A stretch of DNA of 64,000 nt from Streptomyces roseoverticillatus (GCF_000719265.1 NZ_JOFL01000018.1:95418-159417); one strand, 5' to 3'. Counted from the first letter of the stretch, positions 43,637 through 52,412 are shown. Notes: generated from the sequence alone by a model not told the origin. Numbers and translations are program-made.

Positions 43637-43805
43637 TCCCACCCCCGTCATCCCACGCGCGCCACTCGTCCGAGTGAAGTCCTTACGCCGCCTCTGGTTG
43701 GGATTGACGCGTGGCGGTGTCCTGATCACGTCACGTAAAGCATTTGGCCGAATGCCTGACCGTCCGAACCGCCCGAACAGTCAACTCCTCGGAAAGGAAG
43801 GGAAG

Positions 43806-44369
43806 ATGAGCAGAAACAGGCTCACCGTCGCATCGGCCCTCGCGCTGACCGTATCGGGGTTCCTCGTGGCAGCCGCCGGAACGGCCCAGGCAGGCGCCTA
43901 CGACGACATCAACATGCAGAAGCAGGAAAAGACCCAGTGGTGCTGGGACGCCTCGGGCAACACCATCGCCGCGTACTGGGGCTACAACTACACCCAGACC
44001 CAGTTCTGCAACCTCGCCAATGCCGCGACCGGCGTCAGCTGCAACAACCAGCCGGCCACGCTCGGAGACATGGCCGGCGCCTGGGGGCGCATGGGCTTCA
44101 GCAACACCGGCACGGGCGTCAACAGCTCGCTGTCGTTCAACGAGGTCTCCAACGAGGTCAACGCCGGCCGGCCCATGGCCGTGCGCATCGGCTGGACGTC
44201 CGGCGGCGGCCACATGAACGTCGTCTACGGCTACGACGAGTCGGACAACACCATCGGCGTCGGCGACCCGTGGCCGGACACCCAGACGTACACGTGGTGG
44301 AAGTACAACGACTACGTCAGCAACAGCTCGTTCAAGTGGACGCACAGCCGCGAGAAGATCACGGGCTGA
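43806..44369 (+). CDS. secreted papain-like cysteine protease
   Basis: The 187-residue precursor has a Sec signal peptide ending near GTAQAGAYDD. The mature part opens with QKQEKTQWCWDASGNTIAAYWG, the catalytic Cys in a WCW context typical of papain-like C39/C70-type secreted peptidases. GGHMNVVYGYDESDN carries the catalytic His, and GDPWPD closes the fold. The mature protein is only about 157 residues with no pro-domain, close to the compact AvrRpt2-like group. Upstream GGAAGG supports ATG 43806. It shares an operon (11-bp gap) with a membrane-anchored secreted protein that may be its partner or inhibitor. Confidence 0.85.
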   Translation: MSRNRLTVASALALTVSGFLVAAAGTAQAGAYDDINMQKQEKTQWCWDASGNTIAAYWGYNYTQTQFCNLANAATGVSCNNQPATLGDMAGAWGRMGFSNTGTGVNSSLSFNEVSNEVNAGRPMAVRIGWTSGGGHMNVVYGYDESDNTIGVGDPWPDTQTYTWWKYNDYVSNSSFKWTHSREKITG

Positions 44370-44380
44370 GGAGGAGCATC

Positions 44381-45241
44381 ATGCGTGACACCGGAGAACC
44401 CCGCACACGCAGGGCCGCCCGCCTCTCCCTCGGCCTGGCCCTGGGCGCGTCGGCGCTGCTGACCGCGGCGGCCGGGCCGGCCCTCGCCGCCCCCGCCCCC
44501 GCTCCCGCCGACATCCCCGACTACCAGGCTGCCCTGGACACGGTGAAGTCACAGGCCACCCGCGACGCCGTCTGCCGGTTCCTCAGCGCGCCGCTGCCGG
44601 ACGGCGGCCCCCGCGGGGCCCAGACCATCCCCGCCCGGACCGACCCGTGCCAGGGCGTGCCGTCCTTCACCGTCAAGCTCCCGGCCGCGCTGTACGAGGT
44701 CACCCCGGCCTTCGCCGCCGGCACGGCCCGACCGGTCCTCGCCGAAGCGCTCCGGATCGCCTACGTGGTCTCCCCGGTCAGCCCCGACAGCGGCAGCGGA
44801 CGCAGCGCCACCGTCCTGCTGGCCGCCACCCAGGGCGGCGGATGGCACCTGGCCGGCGTGCGCGAGAGCGACAGCGACGGCACCTACCCCACCAAGGGCG
44901 CCCTCGGGGCCACGGTGTTCTCCGAACCGCAGCTCCACGCCTGGTACCAGCTGAAGCTCGACAGCACCGTCGAGCCCCTCAACGACGCGGCCAAGGCCGG
45001 ACTCGACGGCAAGTCGTCGGTGTCCCTGGCCGATTACCAGAACCTGGTGAAGGGCCGCTACGCCGACAAACTGCCCGGCTCGGACTACGACACGAAGGGC
45101 TTCTCCAGCGGCTTCCGGCCCACCGCCCCGGCACACTCCCCGTCCCCGGCCCCGCTGATCATCGGCGGCTCGGGCGCGGCGCTCGCCCTGGCGGGCGGCA
45201 CCTTCGCCTTCCGGCGCCGCAGGCGCGCCGGGGCGGCGTGA
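44381..45241 (+). CDS. secreted protein with C-terminal membrane anchor, protease partner
   Basis: This 286-residue precursor has an N-terminal Sec signal (LSLGLALGASALLTAAAGPALAA, in part). The soluble domain (DIPDYQAALDTVK through KGFSSGFRP) is followed by a Pro/Ser linker, one membrane helix (LIIGGSGAALALAGGTFAF) and a basic RRRRRAG tail. It would sit outside the cell on the membrane. Two Cys residues (AVCRF, DPCQG) may form a disulphide. GAGGAG lies 5 bp before the ATG. Co-transcription suggests it anchors, processes or inhibits the protease. No known family is recognised. Confidence 0.75.
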   Translation: MRDTGEPRTRRAARLSLGLALGASALLTAAAGPALAAPAPAPADIPDYQAALDTVKSQATRDAVCRFLSAPLPDGGPRGAQTIPARTDPCQGVPSFTVKLPAALYEVTPAFAAGTARPVLAEALRIAYVVSPVSPDSGSGRSATVLLAATQGGGWHLAGVRESDSDGTYPTKGALGATVFSEPQLHAWYQLKLDSTVEPLNDAAKAGLDGKSSVSLADYQNLVKGRYADKLPGSDYDTKGFSSGFRPTAPAHSPSPAPLIIGGSGAALALAGGTFAFRRRRRAGAA

Positions 45242-45270
45242 TCGCGGGTTGACCTGCCTCGTGCGGCGAA

Positions 45271-45306
45271 CGGGGCCCGGCGGAGTCTTCCGCCGGGCCC
45301 CGTTTC
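45271..45306. terminator. bidirectional hairpin terminator
   Basis: CGGGGCCCGGCGGA / TCCGCCGGGCCCCG is a perfect 14-bp stem (45271-45284 and 45289-45302) with a 4-base loop and a short TTT on the plus side. It lies between convergent genes. Confidence 0.8.
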
Positions 45307-45328
45307 ATGTTTTCCCGGGTCTGCCGGC

Positions 45329-45862
45329 TCAGGCCTGGTACTCGGTGAGGTCGATGGCGTGCACCGTCAGCGGGAAGTCGTGGACCGGGTGGACCGTCTC
45401 GCGCTCCGGGGCCATGCCGAGCTTGCGGGCGATGTTCTCGGAGGCCTCGTCGCCGGTCCGGATGATGCTGATGACGCGGTCGAGGCCGCGGTCCGTGAGC
45501 GCGAATTCCAGCACGGCCTGCGCGGCCTCGGAGGCGTAGCCCTGGCCCCAGAACTGGGAGCCGAGCCGCCAGCTGATCGCCACGTCGGGCGCCACCTCCG
45601 GCAGGAACTCCGGCACGGACAGCCCCGTGAAGCCGATCAGCTCACCGGAGCCCAGCAGCTCCACGGCGAAGAGGCCGAAGCCCTCCTCGTCCCACTCCTC
45701 CTCCCACCGCTCGATCTCCTCGGCGGTGGTGTCCGGGTCGAGCGTCGAACCGTCGCCCACCCAGCGCATGACCTGCGGGTCCGCGTTGATGTCCGCCATG
45801 AAGGTGATGTCGTCGTCGTGCCAGCGACGGAGGAGGAGGCGGGGGGTGTGGATCTCGGTCAT
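45329..45862 (-). CDS. GNAT N-acetyltransferase (RimJ-like)
   Basis: This 177-residue protein starts MTEIHTPRLLLRRW, the usual opening of RimJ/RimL-type acetyltransferases. The acetyl-CoA loop is WGQGYASEAAQAVL (motif A), and SENIARKLGMAPE forms the last helix. An acidic stretch (EIERWEEEWDEEG) is peculiar. The ATG at 45862 is preferred; the open frame beyond it is antisense to the MFS gene. The substrate (protein N-terminus or small amine) is unknown. Confidence 0.88.
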   Translation of the reverse strand: MTEIHTPRLLLRRWHDDDITFMADINADPQVMRWVGDGSTLDPDTTAEEIERWEEEWDEEGFGLFAVELLGSGELIGFTGLSVPEFLPEVAPDVAISWRLGSQFWGQGYASEAAQAVLEFALTDRGLDRVISIIRTGDEASENIARKLGMAPERETVHPVHDFPLTVHAIDLTEYQA

Positions 45863-45990
45863 ACGGTCCATCCTGCCGAAGCCGGGGCCTCCGGCGGTAA
45901 TCGGTGACCGCCGCAGACGGCGAAGGGGCCGTCCCCGCCAGGACAGGCGGCGGGGAAACGGCCCCCTTCGGGTTCGTCCGGGCGGCCGGG

Positions 45991-47298
45991 CTACGCCCGG
46001 ACCGCCGCCTCGCGGCGGCGCTCCAGCAGCGCCCGCCGCGTCGCGTACAGCGTGATCGACGCCGCGCCCACCATCGCCAGCAGGCCCAGCACCACCGTGC
46101 CGTCCCAGCCCGCCGCCCCGAAGGCGATCGCGCCGAGCGTGCCGCCGACCGACGAACCCAGGTAGTACGCCGTCTGGTAGAGGGCCGAGGCCTGGGCCCG
46201 GCCCGTCTTCGCGGCGCGGCTGACCGAGGACGACGCCACCGCGTGGCCGGCGAAGAAGCCCGCCGTGATGAGGACCAGGCCCGCCAGGACCGCGAGCAGC
46301 GACGACGTCAGCGACAGCAGCAGGCCCAGCGTCGTCGTGCCGACCGCCAGGTACAGCGCCCCGCGGCGGCCCAGCCGGCCGACGAGCTTGCCGGCCGCGG
46401 CCGACGACGCCGTGCCGACCAGGTAGATCAGGAAGATCGAGCCCACGACGCCCTGGGGGAGGGCGAACGGCGCCTCCGCCAGCCGGTAGCCGATCACGGT
46501 GTACACCGCGCCGAAGACCGTCATGAAGAGCGCGCCGATCGCGTACAGGCGCCGCAGCAGCGGGTCGGAGAGGTGCCCGCCCACCGTACGGGCCAGGTGC
46601 TTCGGCGACACCGCCGCCGCCTTGAAGTGCCGCGCCTTCGGGATCAGCAGCCGGAACGCCACCGCGCACACCACCGCCAGCGCGCCCACCGCGGCCAGGC
46701 CGGCCCGCCAGCCCCACGCCTGGGCCACCCAGCCCGCGAGGATGCGGCCGGTCATGCCGCCGATGCTGTTGCCCGCCACGAACAGTCCGATCGCGCCGAC
46801 CAGCGCCTTCGGCCGGACCTCCTCCGCGAGGTAGGCCATCGCCGACGCCGGCACCCCGGCCAGCGCCGCACCCTGCACCGCGCGCAGCGCGACCAGCCAG
46901 CCCAGGCTCGGCGCGAGCGGCACGAGCAGGGCCACGAACGCGGCCACGCACAGCGAGGCGGTCATCATCGTGCGGCGCCCGAAGCGCTCGGAGAGGGCGC
47001 TGAGCGGGACGACCGCGAGGGCGAGCCCGCCCGTCGCGGCGGAGACCGTCCAACTGGCCTGATCGGCAGTCACCCCGAGGCCGCCGGAGATGGCCGGCAG
47101 CAGCGCCTGCGTGGAGTAGAGGAGGGCGAAGGTGGCGATTCCCGCGGCGAACAGGGCGAAGCTCATCCGGCGGTAGCCGGGGCCGCCCGGCTCCAGCCGG
47201 GTGTCATCGTCGGTCGGGCGGGAGAAGTGAAGGGACGACAGAACAGAGGCACCCGAACGCATGATGACGCTGGATGCCCCGGTATCGGCAGGAGGCAT
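45991..47298 (-). CDS. MFS drug/solute exporter
   Basis: The 435-residue major facilitator has 12 predicted helices. After a 40-residue polar lead come MSFALFAAGIATFALLYSTQ, the loop 2-3 motif LSERFGRRTMM, an arginine-containing helix 4 and the antiporter-type helix 5 (GNSIGGMTGRILAGW). The N- and C-halves are separated by RHFKAAAVSPKH. It resembles YnfM/inner-membrane transport proteins of the DHA1 type. The divergent LysR gene 44 bp away is the likely regulator. The ATG at 47298 is the best start, though the ribosome binding site is weak. Confidence 0.88.
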   Translation of the reverse strand: MPPADTGASSVIMRSGASVLSSLHFSRPTDDDTRLEPGGPGYRRMSFALFAAGIATFALLYSTQALLPAISGGLGVTADQASWTVSAATGGLALAVVPLSALSERFGRRTMMTASLCVAAFVALLVPLAPSLGWLVALRAVQGAALAGVPASAMAYLAEEVRPKALVGAIGLFVAGNSIGGMTGRILAGWVAQAWGWRAGLAAVGALAVVCAVAFRLLIPKARHFKAAAVSPKHLARTVGGHLSDPLLRRLYAIGALFMTVFGAVYTVIGYRLAEAPFALPQGVVGSIFLIYLVGTASSAAAGKLVGRLGRRGALYLAVGTTTLGLLLSLTSSLLAVLAGLVLITAGFFAGHAVASSSVSRAAKTGRAQASALYQTAYYLGSSVGGTLGAIAFGAAGWDGTVVLGLLAMVGAASITLYATRRALLERRREAAVRA

Positions 47299-47342
47299 AC
47301 GAAAACCGTAGGCAGCCTGGGCTGATGCGTCCAATGCACAGA

Positions 47343-48347
47343 ATGGCGATAATCGATCCTGTGTTGCATGAACGCAGGTCACGGCCGCCCTTGTCACCGC
47401 CCGGCAATGAAAAAGACATCCCCGTAACAGCGGATGTCGAGGCCGACTCCTGGGCCGCCACCCTCACTCCGCGGCTCGCGCAGTTCGTCGCCGTCGCCCG
47501 CCACGAGCACGTCACGCGCGCCGCGCAGCAGATCGGCGTGCCGCAGTCCACGCTCAGCCGCTCGATGGCCCGCCTCGAAGCCGACCTGGGCGTCGCCCTG
47601 TTCGCCCGCCACGGCCGCACGGTCTCCCTGACCGCGGCCGGCCGCACCTTCCTCGCCACCGTCGACCGCGCCCTGTCCGAGGTCGACCGCGCCGCCGAGT
47701 CCGTACGGGCCGACGCCGACCCCGCCGCCGGCAAGGTCGCCTTCGGCTTCCTCCACACGCTCGGCACCGAGACCGTACCCGAGCTCATCCGCGCCTTCCG
47801 CGCCGACCATCCGCGCGTACGGTTCCAGCTCGTGCAGAACTACGGCGAGTCCATGCTGCAGCGGCTGCGGGACGGCGAGCTCGACCTGTGCCTCACCTCG
47901 CCCGTCCCGGACGCCCCGGACCTCGTCTCCCGCCGCCTCGACGAGCAGAAGCTGCGGCTCGTCGTCCCCGACGACCACCCCCTCGCCTCCCGCAAGCGCA
48001 TCCGCCTCGCCGAGGCCGCCTCCGAGCTCTTCGTCACCCTCGAACCCGGCTACGGGCTGCGGCGCATCACCGACGCGGTCTGCGCGGAGGCGGGGTTCAC
48101 CCCGAAGATCGCCTTCGAGGGCGAGGAGGCGGAGACGCTCCGCGGCCTCGTCGCGGCCGGCCTCGGCGTGGCCCTCCTGCCCCCGCCCGCCGTCCCGCGG
48201 CCCGGCGTCGCCGAACTGACGGTCACCGCGCCGCGCGCGTTCCGCGAGATCGGAGTGGCGTGGCTGGACGGCCACCCCGACACGCCCCCGGTGGCCGCGT
48301 TCAAACGGTTCCTCCTGTCGAGGAGGGGGCAACTCCTCCCGCGCTGA
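47343..48347 (+). CDS. LysR-family regulator of the divergent MFS gene
   Basis: An N-terminal winged HTH (LAQFVAVARHEHVTRAAQQI, then GVPQSTLSRSMARLEADLG) is followed by the LysR substrate domain (GKVAFGFLHTLGTETVPELIRAF, in part; LRLVVPDDHPLAS; VAAGLGVALLPPP). The start is uncertain. ATG 47343 gives 334 residues, ATG 47334 or GTG 47361 are in frame, and none has a clear ribosome binding site; the conserved domain begins only around 47455. The layout with the MFS gene is the classical LysR divergent pair, so autoregulation and inducer-dependent activation of the exporter are expected. Confidence 0.88.
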   Translation: MAIIDPVLHERRSRPPLSPPGNEKDIPVTADVEADSWAATLTPRLAQFVAVARHEHVTRAAQQIGVPQSTLSRSMARLEADLGVALFARHGRTVSLTAAGRTFLATVDRALSEVDRAAESVRADADPAAGKVAFGFLHTLGTETVPELIRAFRADHPRVRFQLVQNYGESMLQRLRDGELDLCLTSPVPDAPDLVSRRLDEQKLRLVVPDDHPLASRKRIRLAEAASELFVTLEPGYGLRRITDAVCAEAGFTPKIAFEGEEAETLRGLVAAGLGVALLPPPAVPRPGVAELTVTAPRAFREIGVAWLDGHPDTPPVAAFKRFLLSRRGQLLPR

Positions 48348-48355
48348 CGGTTCGC

Positions 48356-48671
48356 TCCGCGGGTTCGCTTCTCGTACGGGGGGTGAGCCCGGTCCGGCAC
48401 CGGTCCGCTCCGCGGGGTCTGCTTCGCGTGCGCACGCCGAGTCCGGCACCGCCGGGCCACGCCGTGGGGGTTGCTCGCCGTCGCGGCGGAAGATCTTTGC
48501 CTGCGGCAAAGATGCGCGTCTGCGGGACGGGCTGCACCTGCAGGGTTGTCGAGAGGCCCAGCCTCTCGAAACCGCCGCAGCGGCGAGCAACCCCCATGGC
48601 GCAGCCCGGCGGTGCCGAACTCGGCGTACTCCGTACGAGGGGCGTACCCCGTACGAGGGGCGAACCCCGCG
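48356..48671. repeat. large nested palindromic element, copy B, filling the gap between convergent genes
   Basis: Inner arms 48432-48489 and 48572-48628 are inverted with about 90% identity by eye (CGGCACCGCCGGGC ... GGGGGTTGCTCGCCG ... GCGGCGG). Outer arms near 48356-48388 and 48645-48671 (CGCGGGTTCGC / CTCGTACGGGG) extend the symmetry. The centre carries smaller hairpins, ATCTTTGCC-TGC-GGCAAAGAT (48492-48512) and GAGAGGC-CCA-GCCTCTC. No coding gene is present in 48348-48673. Confidence 0.75.
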
Positions 48672-48673
48672 GC

Positions 48674-49501
48674 TCAGTACCCCAGACTCGCCCCGAAGCC
48701 GGAGGCCAGCGGCATGCGAAGGCCCAGCGGCGGCGGAGCCGCCAGCGCATCGGCGACCGGCCGCGCGAAGTGGTGGCCGAAGAGCGCGCCGCGCACGAAA
48801 TCCGCGGCCAGGGCCTGGACTTCCGCGCGGTGCTGGCGCAGGCCGTGCCCGTCGGAGTGGACCTCGAAGCGGCACACGTCGCGGTTGACCTTCTTCGCGC
48901 GCTGGGCGAGGCGGAACGACAGATCGGGGTCCGTGTGCTCGTCATTGGTGCCGTGCACGATCAGCACGCGCCGCCCGCAGAGCTGCCGCACCGGTTCGGG
49001 CTCCGGGAGGCCGCCCGCGTCCGGCAGCCACGGGGCGACGGCCAGCACCGCCGTCACCGCCGCGTGCCCCGCGGCCCGGAGCGCCGCGCGGCCGCCCACG
49101 TCCGTGCCGACGAGGCACACCGGTACGTCGCCGTAGCGCCGCACCACCTCGTCCGCCGCCCATTCGGCGTCCCGCAAGGGGTCCGCCGCGGAACCGTTCC
49201 ACCCGCGCTGCCGGTAGTGGACGACGTGGGTGACCAGCCCGTCCGCCGCGGCCGCCGCGGTCAGCCGGCGGGCCAGCGGCCGCTGTGCCGCGAGGGCGAG
49301 CGCCGAGGGCCGGCGGGTGCTCTCGGCGCGGCCGCCGGGCAGCAGCAGTGCCACTCCGTGCACCGTGCGCCCGGCCCCGAGCGGCTTCCCCAGCCGCGCC
49401 GTGGGCCGTGCCGTGTCCCGCCTGTCCCGCTTCTGCCGCGGGGCGTTCGGCTGTCCGTGCGTTCCTTCCGGGTCCCGCTGAGGCAACGCTTGCTGAGCCA
49501 T
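48674..49501 (-). CDS. dienelactone-hydrolase-like alpha/beta hydrolase with Asp at the nucleophile elbow
   Basis: This 275-residue cytosolic protein has a polar Arg/Gln/Pro-rich lead (residues 1-40), then VHGVALLLPGGRAES. The elbow reads CLVGTDVGGRAAL, so Asp occupies the position normally held by Ser or Cys (GxSxG). The remaining triad parts are present: VHGTNDEHTDP supplies the acid and HSDGHGL the His. Asp nucleophiles are known in dehalogenases and epoxide hydrolases, but this may instead be an inactive relative. ATG 49501 lacks a strong ribosome binding site. The gene is divergent from add and 102 bp away. Confidence 0.78.
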   Translation of the reverse strand: MAQQALPQRDPEGTHGQPNAPRQKRDRRDTARPTARLGKPLGAGRTVHGVALLLPGGRAESTRRPSALALAAQRPLARRLTAAAAADGLVTHVVHYRQRGWNGSAADPLRDAEWAADEVVRRYGDVPVCLVGTDVGGRAALRAAGHAAVTAVLAVAPWLPDAGGLPEPEPVRQLCGRRVLIVHGTNDEHTDPDLSFRLAQRAKKVNRDVCRFEVHSDGHGLRQHRAEVQALAADFVRGALFGHHFARPVADALAAPPPLGLRMPLASGFGASLGY

Positions 49502-49575
49502 GGAAAAACGATGGCAGAAGGACCGGTGGTGTCCACCCCGCCGACGGGTCACCGTTCCGTATCGTTCGCCGCCAT

Positions 49576-49587
49576 CTACGCGCGTAG
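49576..49587. promoter_or_regulatory. CTACGCGCGTAG operator before add
   Basis: A perfect 12-bp palindrome lies 16 bp before the adenosine deaminase ATG, placing it at or just after the transcription start, where binding would repress. It is identical to the core sites before the ABC ATPase and deoC. Confidence 0.7.
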
Positions 49588-49603
49588 GGGCTAGAGTGCC
49601 GAA

Positions 49604-50716
49604 ATGACGACCGAGACCATCCAACCGAACCCCGAACAGATCCGTCGCGCCCCCAAGGTCCTGCTGCACGACCACCTGGACGGCGGGCTGCGCCCCGGCA
49701 CGATCGTCGACCTGGCCCGCGAGACGGGCTACACCGGTCTGCCCGAGACCGACGCGGACAAGCTGGGCGTCTGGTTCCGCGAGGCCGCCGACTCCGGCTC
49801 GCTGGAGCGGTACCTGGAGACCTTCGCGCACACCTGCGCCGTGATGCAGACCCGCGAGGCCCTCGTCCGGGTGGCCGCGGAGTGCGCCGAGGACCTGGCC
49901 GAGGACGGCGTCGTCTACGCCGAGGTGCGCTACGCACCGGAGCAGCACCTGGAGGCCGGCCTCACCCTCGAAGAGGTCGTGGAGGCCGTCAACGAGGGCT
50001 TCCGCGAGGGCGAGCGCCGCGCCAAGGCGGCCGGCCACCGCATCCGGGTGGGCGCGCTGCTGACCGCCATGCGGCACGCGGCCCGTGCCCTGGAGATCGC
50101 GGAACTCGCCAACCGCTACCGCGACTCCGGCGTCGTCGGCTTCGACATCGCGGGCGCCGAGGCGGGCTTCCCTCCCACCCGCCACCTGGACGCGTTCGAG
50201 TACCTCAAGCGCGAGAACAACCACTTCACCATCCACGCGGGCGAGGCGTTCGGCCTGCCGTCGATCTGGCAGGCGCTGCAGTGGTGCGGCGCGGACCGGC
50301 TCGGCCACGGCGTCCGCATCATCGACGACATCGAGATCGGCGAGGACGGGAAGGCCAAGCTGGGCCGCCTCGCGTCCTACGTCCGGGACAAGCGCATTCC
50401 GCTGGAGATGTGCCCCACCTCGAACCTGCAGACCGGTGCGGCCAGCTCGTACGAGGAGCACCCGGTCGGACTGCTCCGGAAACTGCATTTCCGGGCGACT
50501 ATCAATACCGATAATCGCCTGATGAGCGGCACCAGCATGAGCCGGGAATTCGAGCACCTGGTGAAGTCCTTCGGTTACACGCTGGACGACATCCAGTGGT
50601 TCACCGTCAACGCGATGAAGTCCGCGTTCATCCCATTCGACGAACGTCTGGCGATGATCAATGACGTGATCAAGCCGGGTTACGCCGAGCTCAAGTCCGA
50701 GTGGCTCTTCCAGTAG
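49604..50716 (+). CDS. add: adenosine deaminase
   Basis: This 370-residue TIM-barrel zinc enzyme deaminates adenosine and deoxyadenosine to inosine and deoxyinosine. The motifs are [13 protein letters not shown] (two zinc His), [24 protein letters not shown] (zinc His and catalytic Glu), [19 protein letters not shown] and [17 protein letters not shown] with the final zinc-binding Asp. HDHLDGG instead of HxHLDGS is a common actinobacterial variant. It is monocistronic but carries the same operator as the nucleoside importer, so it belongs to the same salvage response. The inosine formed would go to a purine nucleoside phosphorylase, not visible here. Confidence 0.95.
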   Translation: MTTETIQPNPEQIRRAPKVLLHDHLDGGLRPGTIVDLARETGYTGLPETDADKLGVWFREAADSGSLERYLETFAHTCAVMQTREALVRVAAECAEDLAEDGVVYAEVRYAPEQHLEAGLTLEEVVEAVNEGFREGERRAKAAGHRIRVGALLTAMRHAARALEIAELANRYRDSGVVGFDIAGAEAGFPPTRHLDAFEYLKRENNHFTIHAGEAFGLPSIWQALQWCGADRLGHGVRIIDDIEIGEDGKAKLGRLASYVRDKRIPLEMCPTSNLQTGAASSYEEHPVGLLRKLHFRATINTDNRLMSGTSMSREFEHLVKSFGYTLDDIQWFTVNAMKSAFIPFDERLAMINDVIKPGYAELKSEWLFQ

Positions 50717-50903
50717 GAGCGGGCGGGCCTTTCTGACCAGCGGCGTTCTCACCGGCCGCAACGGACGGTGAATCCGCGGGGAATAGCGTGCGACGGCCGG
50801 GACGTTTATCGTCCCGGCCGTGTCAATGATTGCGGCGGCCGGGAAGTCGTGGCTAGGTTGCAGTGCCGCTCGAAGAATCCCCCGTCGCGAGGACAGAATT
50901 CAG

Positions 50904-51371
50904 ATGAAGCTCGGAAACTTCAGGACTCTCGGTGCCGCCGCCCTCGGTGTTGCCTTCGCCGCCGTGGCGGCGGGGAGCGCGCAGGCGGCCGGCCCCGCGG
51001 GTGCCGTCGAATCGCTCACGACCACCGCCCGGACCACGACGGCGGGGCTGCCCATCCAGCAGGTCGCCGAGGTCGCCCCCGCGGGCGGCCCGGTGATCTC
51101 CGCGGCGGACCGCGCGATCCAGAGCGGCATGCTGCAGGCCCCGGCCCAGGCCGTGGACAAGGCCGTGGCGCCGCAGCTGCCCACGCACGAGCTCGCCCCG
51201 AAGGGCGCGACCAGGTCCGCCGCCCCGGAGACCCAGGCCGCCCCGGAGACCAAGGACGCCGCGGCCCAGGCCGCCACCCTGCCGGCCGACAACAAGGGGA
51301 ACACGGGCCTGCTGGCGCCCCTGTCCGGGCTGCCGCTCGGCAGCCTGCCGGTGTCCGGCATCGGCGGCTGA
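50904..51371 (+). CDS. small secreted Ala-rich protein
   Basis: This 155-residue precursor has a signal peptide (MKLGNFRTLGAAALGVAFAA, cleavage near GSAQA). The mature chain is rich in Ala, Pro, Thr and Gln without Cys or aromatic residues, so it is probably unstructured or helical. The C-terminus LLAPLSGLPLGSLPVSGIGG resembles short hydrophobic tails seen in small Streptomyces exported proteins. A paralogue-like protein with a similar plan occurs at 57353-57832. The ATG 50904 is preceded by GAGGA at a longish 11 bp. No function is proposed. Confidence 0.65.
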   Translation: MKLGNFRTLGAAALGVAFAAVAAGSAQAAGPAGAVESLTTTARTTTAGLPIQQVAEVAPAGGPVISAADRAIQSGMLQAPAQAVDKAVAPQLPTHELAPKGATRSAAPETQAAPETKDAAAQAATLPADNKGNTGLLAPLSGLPLGSLPVSGIGG

Positions 51372-51453
51372 CCAGCCCCGGCCCCCGCGAGCCCGTCCCG
51401 CTCGTACGACGGCGGGGGGCGGCGCCGGAGCGGGGGTCGGCGGGCGGGCGGAT

Positions 51454-51555
51454 CACCCGCATCGTCGTGCGGGACGTCCCGAAGCGCTCGGCCAGACCGG
51501 CGCACACCCCGGCGATCATCCTGTGGTTGCGGGGACGGACCAGCTTGGCGGACAT
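51454..51555 (-). pseudogene. truncated PspC-domain gene
   Basis: The ATG at 51555 has a good GAGGAG site and starts MSAKLVRPRNHRMIAGVCAG, then LAERFGTSRTTMRV, an exact PspC-domain beginning. The expected second half, a hydrophobic helix (LFVVSCLLPGPQ-type), is missing. After MRV the frame runs into Arg/Pro-rich sequence antisense to the secreted-protein gene with no stop for several hundred bases. It appears to have lost its 3' part. Confidence 0.5.
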
Positions 51556-51671
51556 GACGGCGACTCCTCGTCTCGCGGGAACCGATACGGCGCGGGAACG
51601 TTTTTCCCGTCCATCCCGTCGGCTTCCCGATGACTCCACGTTATGTCCGTGGGCCCGGCCGGAACGTCGGC

Positions 51672-52235
51672 CTAAGGGGCGATCCGAACCCTGGGGATCG
51701 TCGGGGTGACACCCTGGGGGGCCTCCTCCCGGCGTATGGGCTCCGGACGCCTCCCGTCCGCCGTGCGACGGAGACGGGCCCTCGCCGCGGGGACGACGGC
51801 CAGGTGCACGGCCGCCACCCCCGTCACGTTCAGCAGGAGCGCGTCCACGTCCAGCACCTGGCCCACGACGCCGCTCTGCACCACCTGCAGCGCCAGCGAC
51901 ACCATCGCGCTGGTGAAGACCGTACGGGTCAGCGAGCCCAGCGGTGACGCCATGAGGCGGCCCCGCGCCCACGGCAGCAGCACGCCCAGCGGGGCGAGCG
52001 GCAGCACCCCCGCCCCTATGGCCCGCGCCGCCTCCCAGGGGCTCAGAGCGAGGTCGGCCCGGATCGTGGCCAGCGGCTCCAGGTGCGCGGCGGACACCCA
52101 GGGCACGGTCAGCGGGCGCAGGGCGAGCCAGCCGACCGTCAGCAGATGGACGACGAGGAGCACGCACCCCGCGAGGCGGTAGCGGTATCGGAGGGCGGGC
52201 GTACCGCCGTAACCATGACCCTGCACGCCCCACAT
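51672..52235 (-). CDS. VanZ-like membrane protein
   Basis: This 187-residue protein has about four membrane helices (LAGCVLLVVHLLTVGWLAL; AGVLPLAPLGVLLPWARG; VVQSGVVGQVLDVDALLLNVTG, in part; VAAVHLAVVPAARARL). The central QVVQSG and DVDALLLNVTG blocks match the VanZ family core. Some VanZ-type proteins confer low-level glycopeptide resistance, but most are of unknown function. The ATG at 52235 is chosen because the longer frame to 52391 is the translated palindromic element. The C-terminal tail is charged. Confidence 0.8.
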   Translation of the reverse strand: MWGVQGHGYGGTPALRYRYRLAGCVLLVVHLLTVGWLALRPLTVPWVSAAHLEPLATIRADLALSPWEAARAIGAGVLPLAPLGVLLPWARGRLMASPLGSLTRTVFTSAMVSLALQVVQSGVVGQVLDVDALLLNVTGVAAVHLAVVPAARARLRRTADGRRPEPIRREEAPQGVTPTIPRVRIAP

Positions 52236-52313
52236 GACGCGGTGCGCCGGTCGCACGGTTCCGGCCTGCGGGAGCCTCCGGCGGTTCCCGGGGCGCGGGG
52301 CGGTTCCGCCTGC

Positions 52314-52412
52314 GTATGCCGCCGGGCCCGCACCGCGGTGACGGGCCGCCGTTGCGGCGGAAAACGATCGCCCGCCGCAACGGTGGGACACCGCGGCCCG
52401 GCGGTGCCGTAT
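52314..52412. repeat. palindromic intergenic element, copy C
   Basis: Left arm 52314-52360 (GCCGGGCCCGCACCGCGGTG to CCGTTGCGGCGG) is inverted at 52372-52412 (CCGCCGCAACGGTGGG to CCGGCGGTGCCGTAT) around an 11-bp AT-richer centre. It shares the GCCGTTGCGGCGG and GGCACCGCCGGGC blocks with copies A and B. Confidence 0.65.

Noticed and set aside
48355..48673. Insertion sequence with terminal inverted repeats at copy B
   Set aside because: No transposase frame fits inside, and related palindromes without coding capacity occur elsewhere in the window.
52236..52391. Longer VanZ start at 52391
   Set aside because: The added residues translate palindromic element copy C and are Arg/Gly-rich; ATG 52235 precedes the first membrane helix properly.
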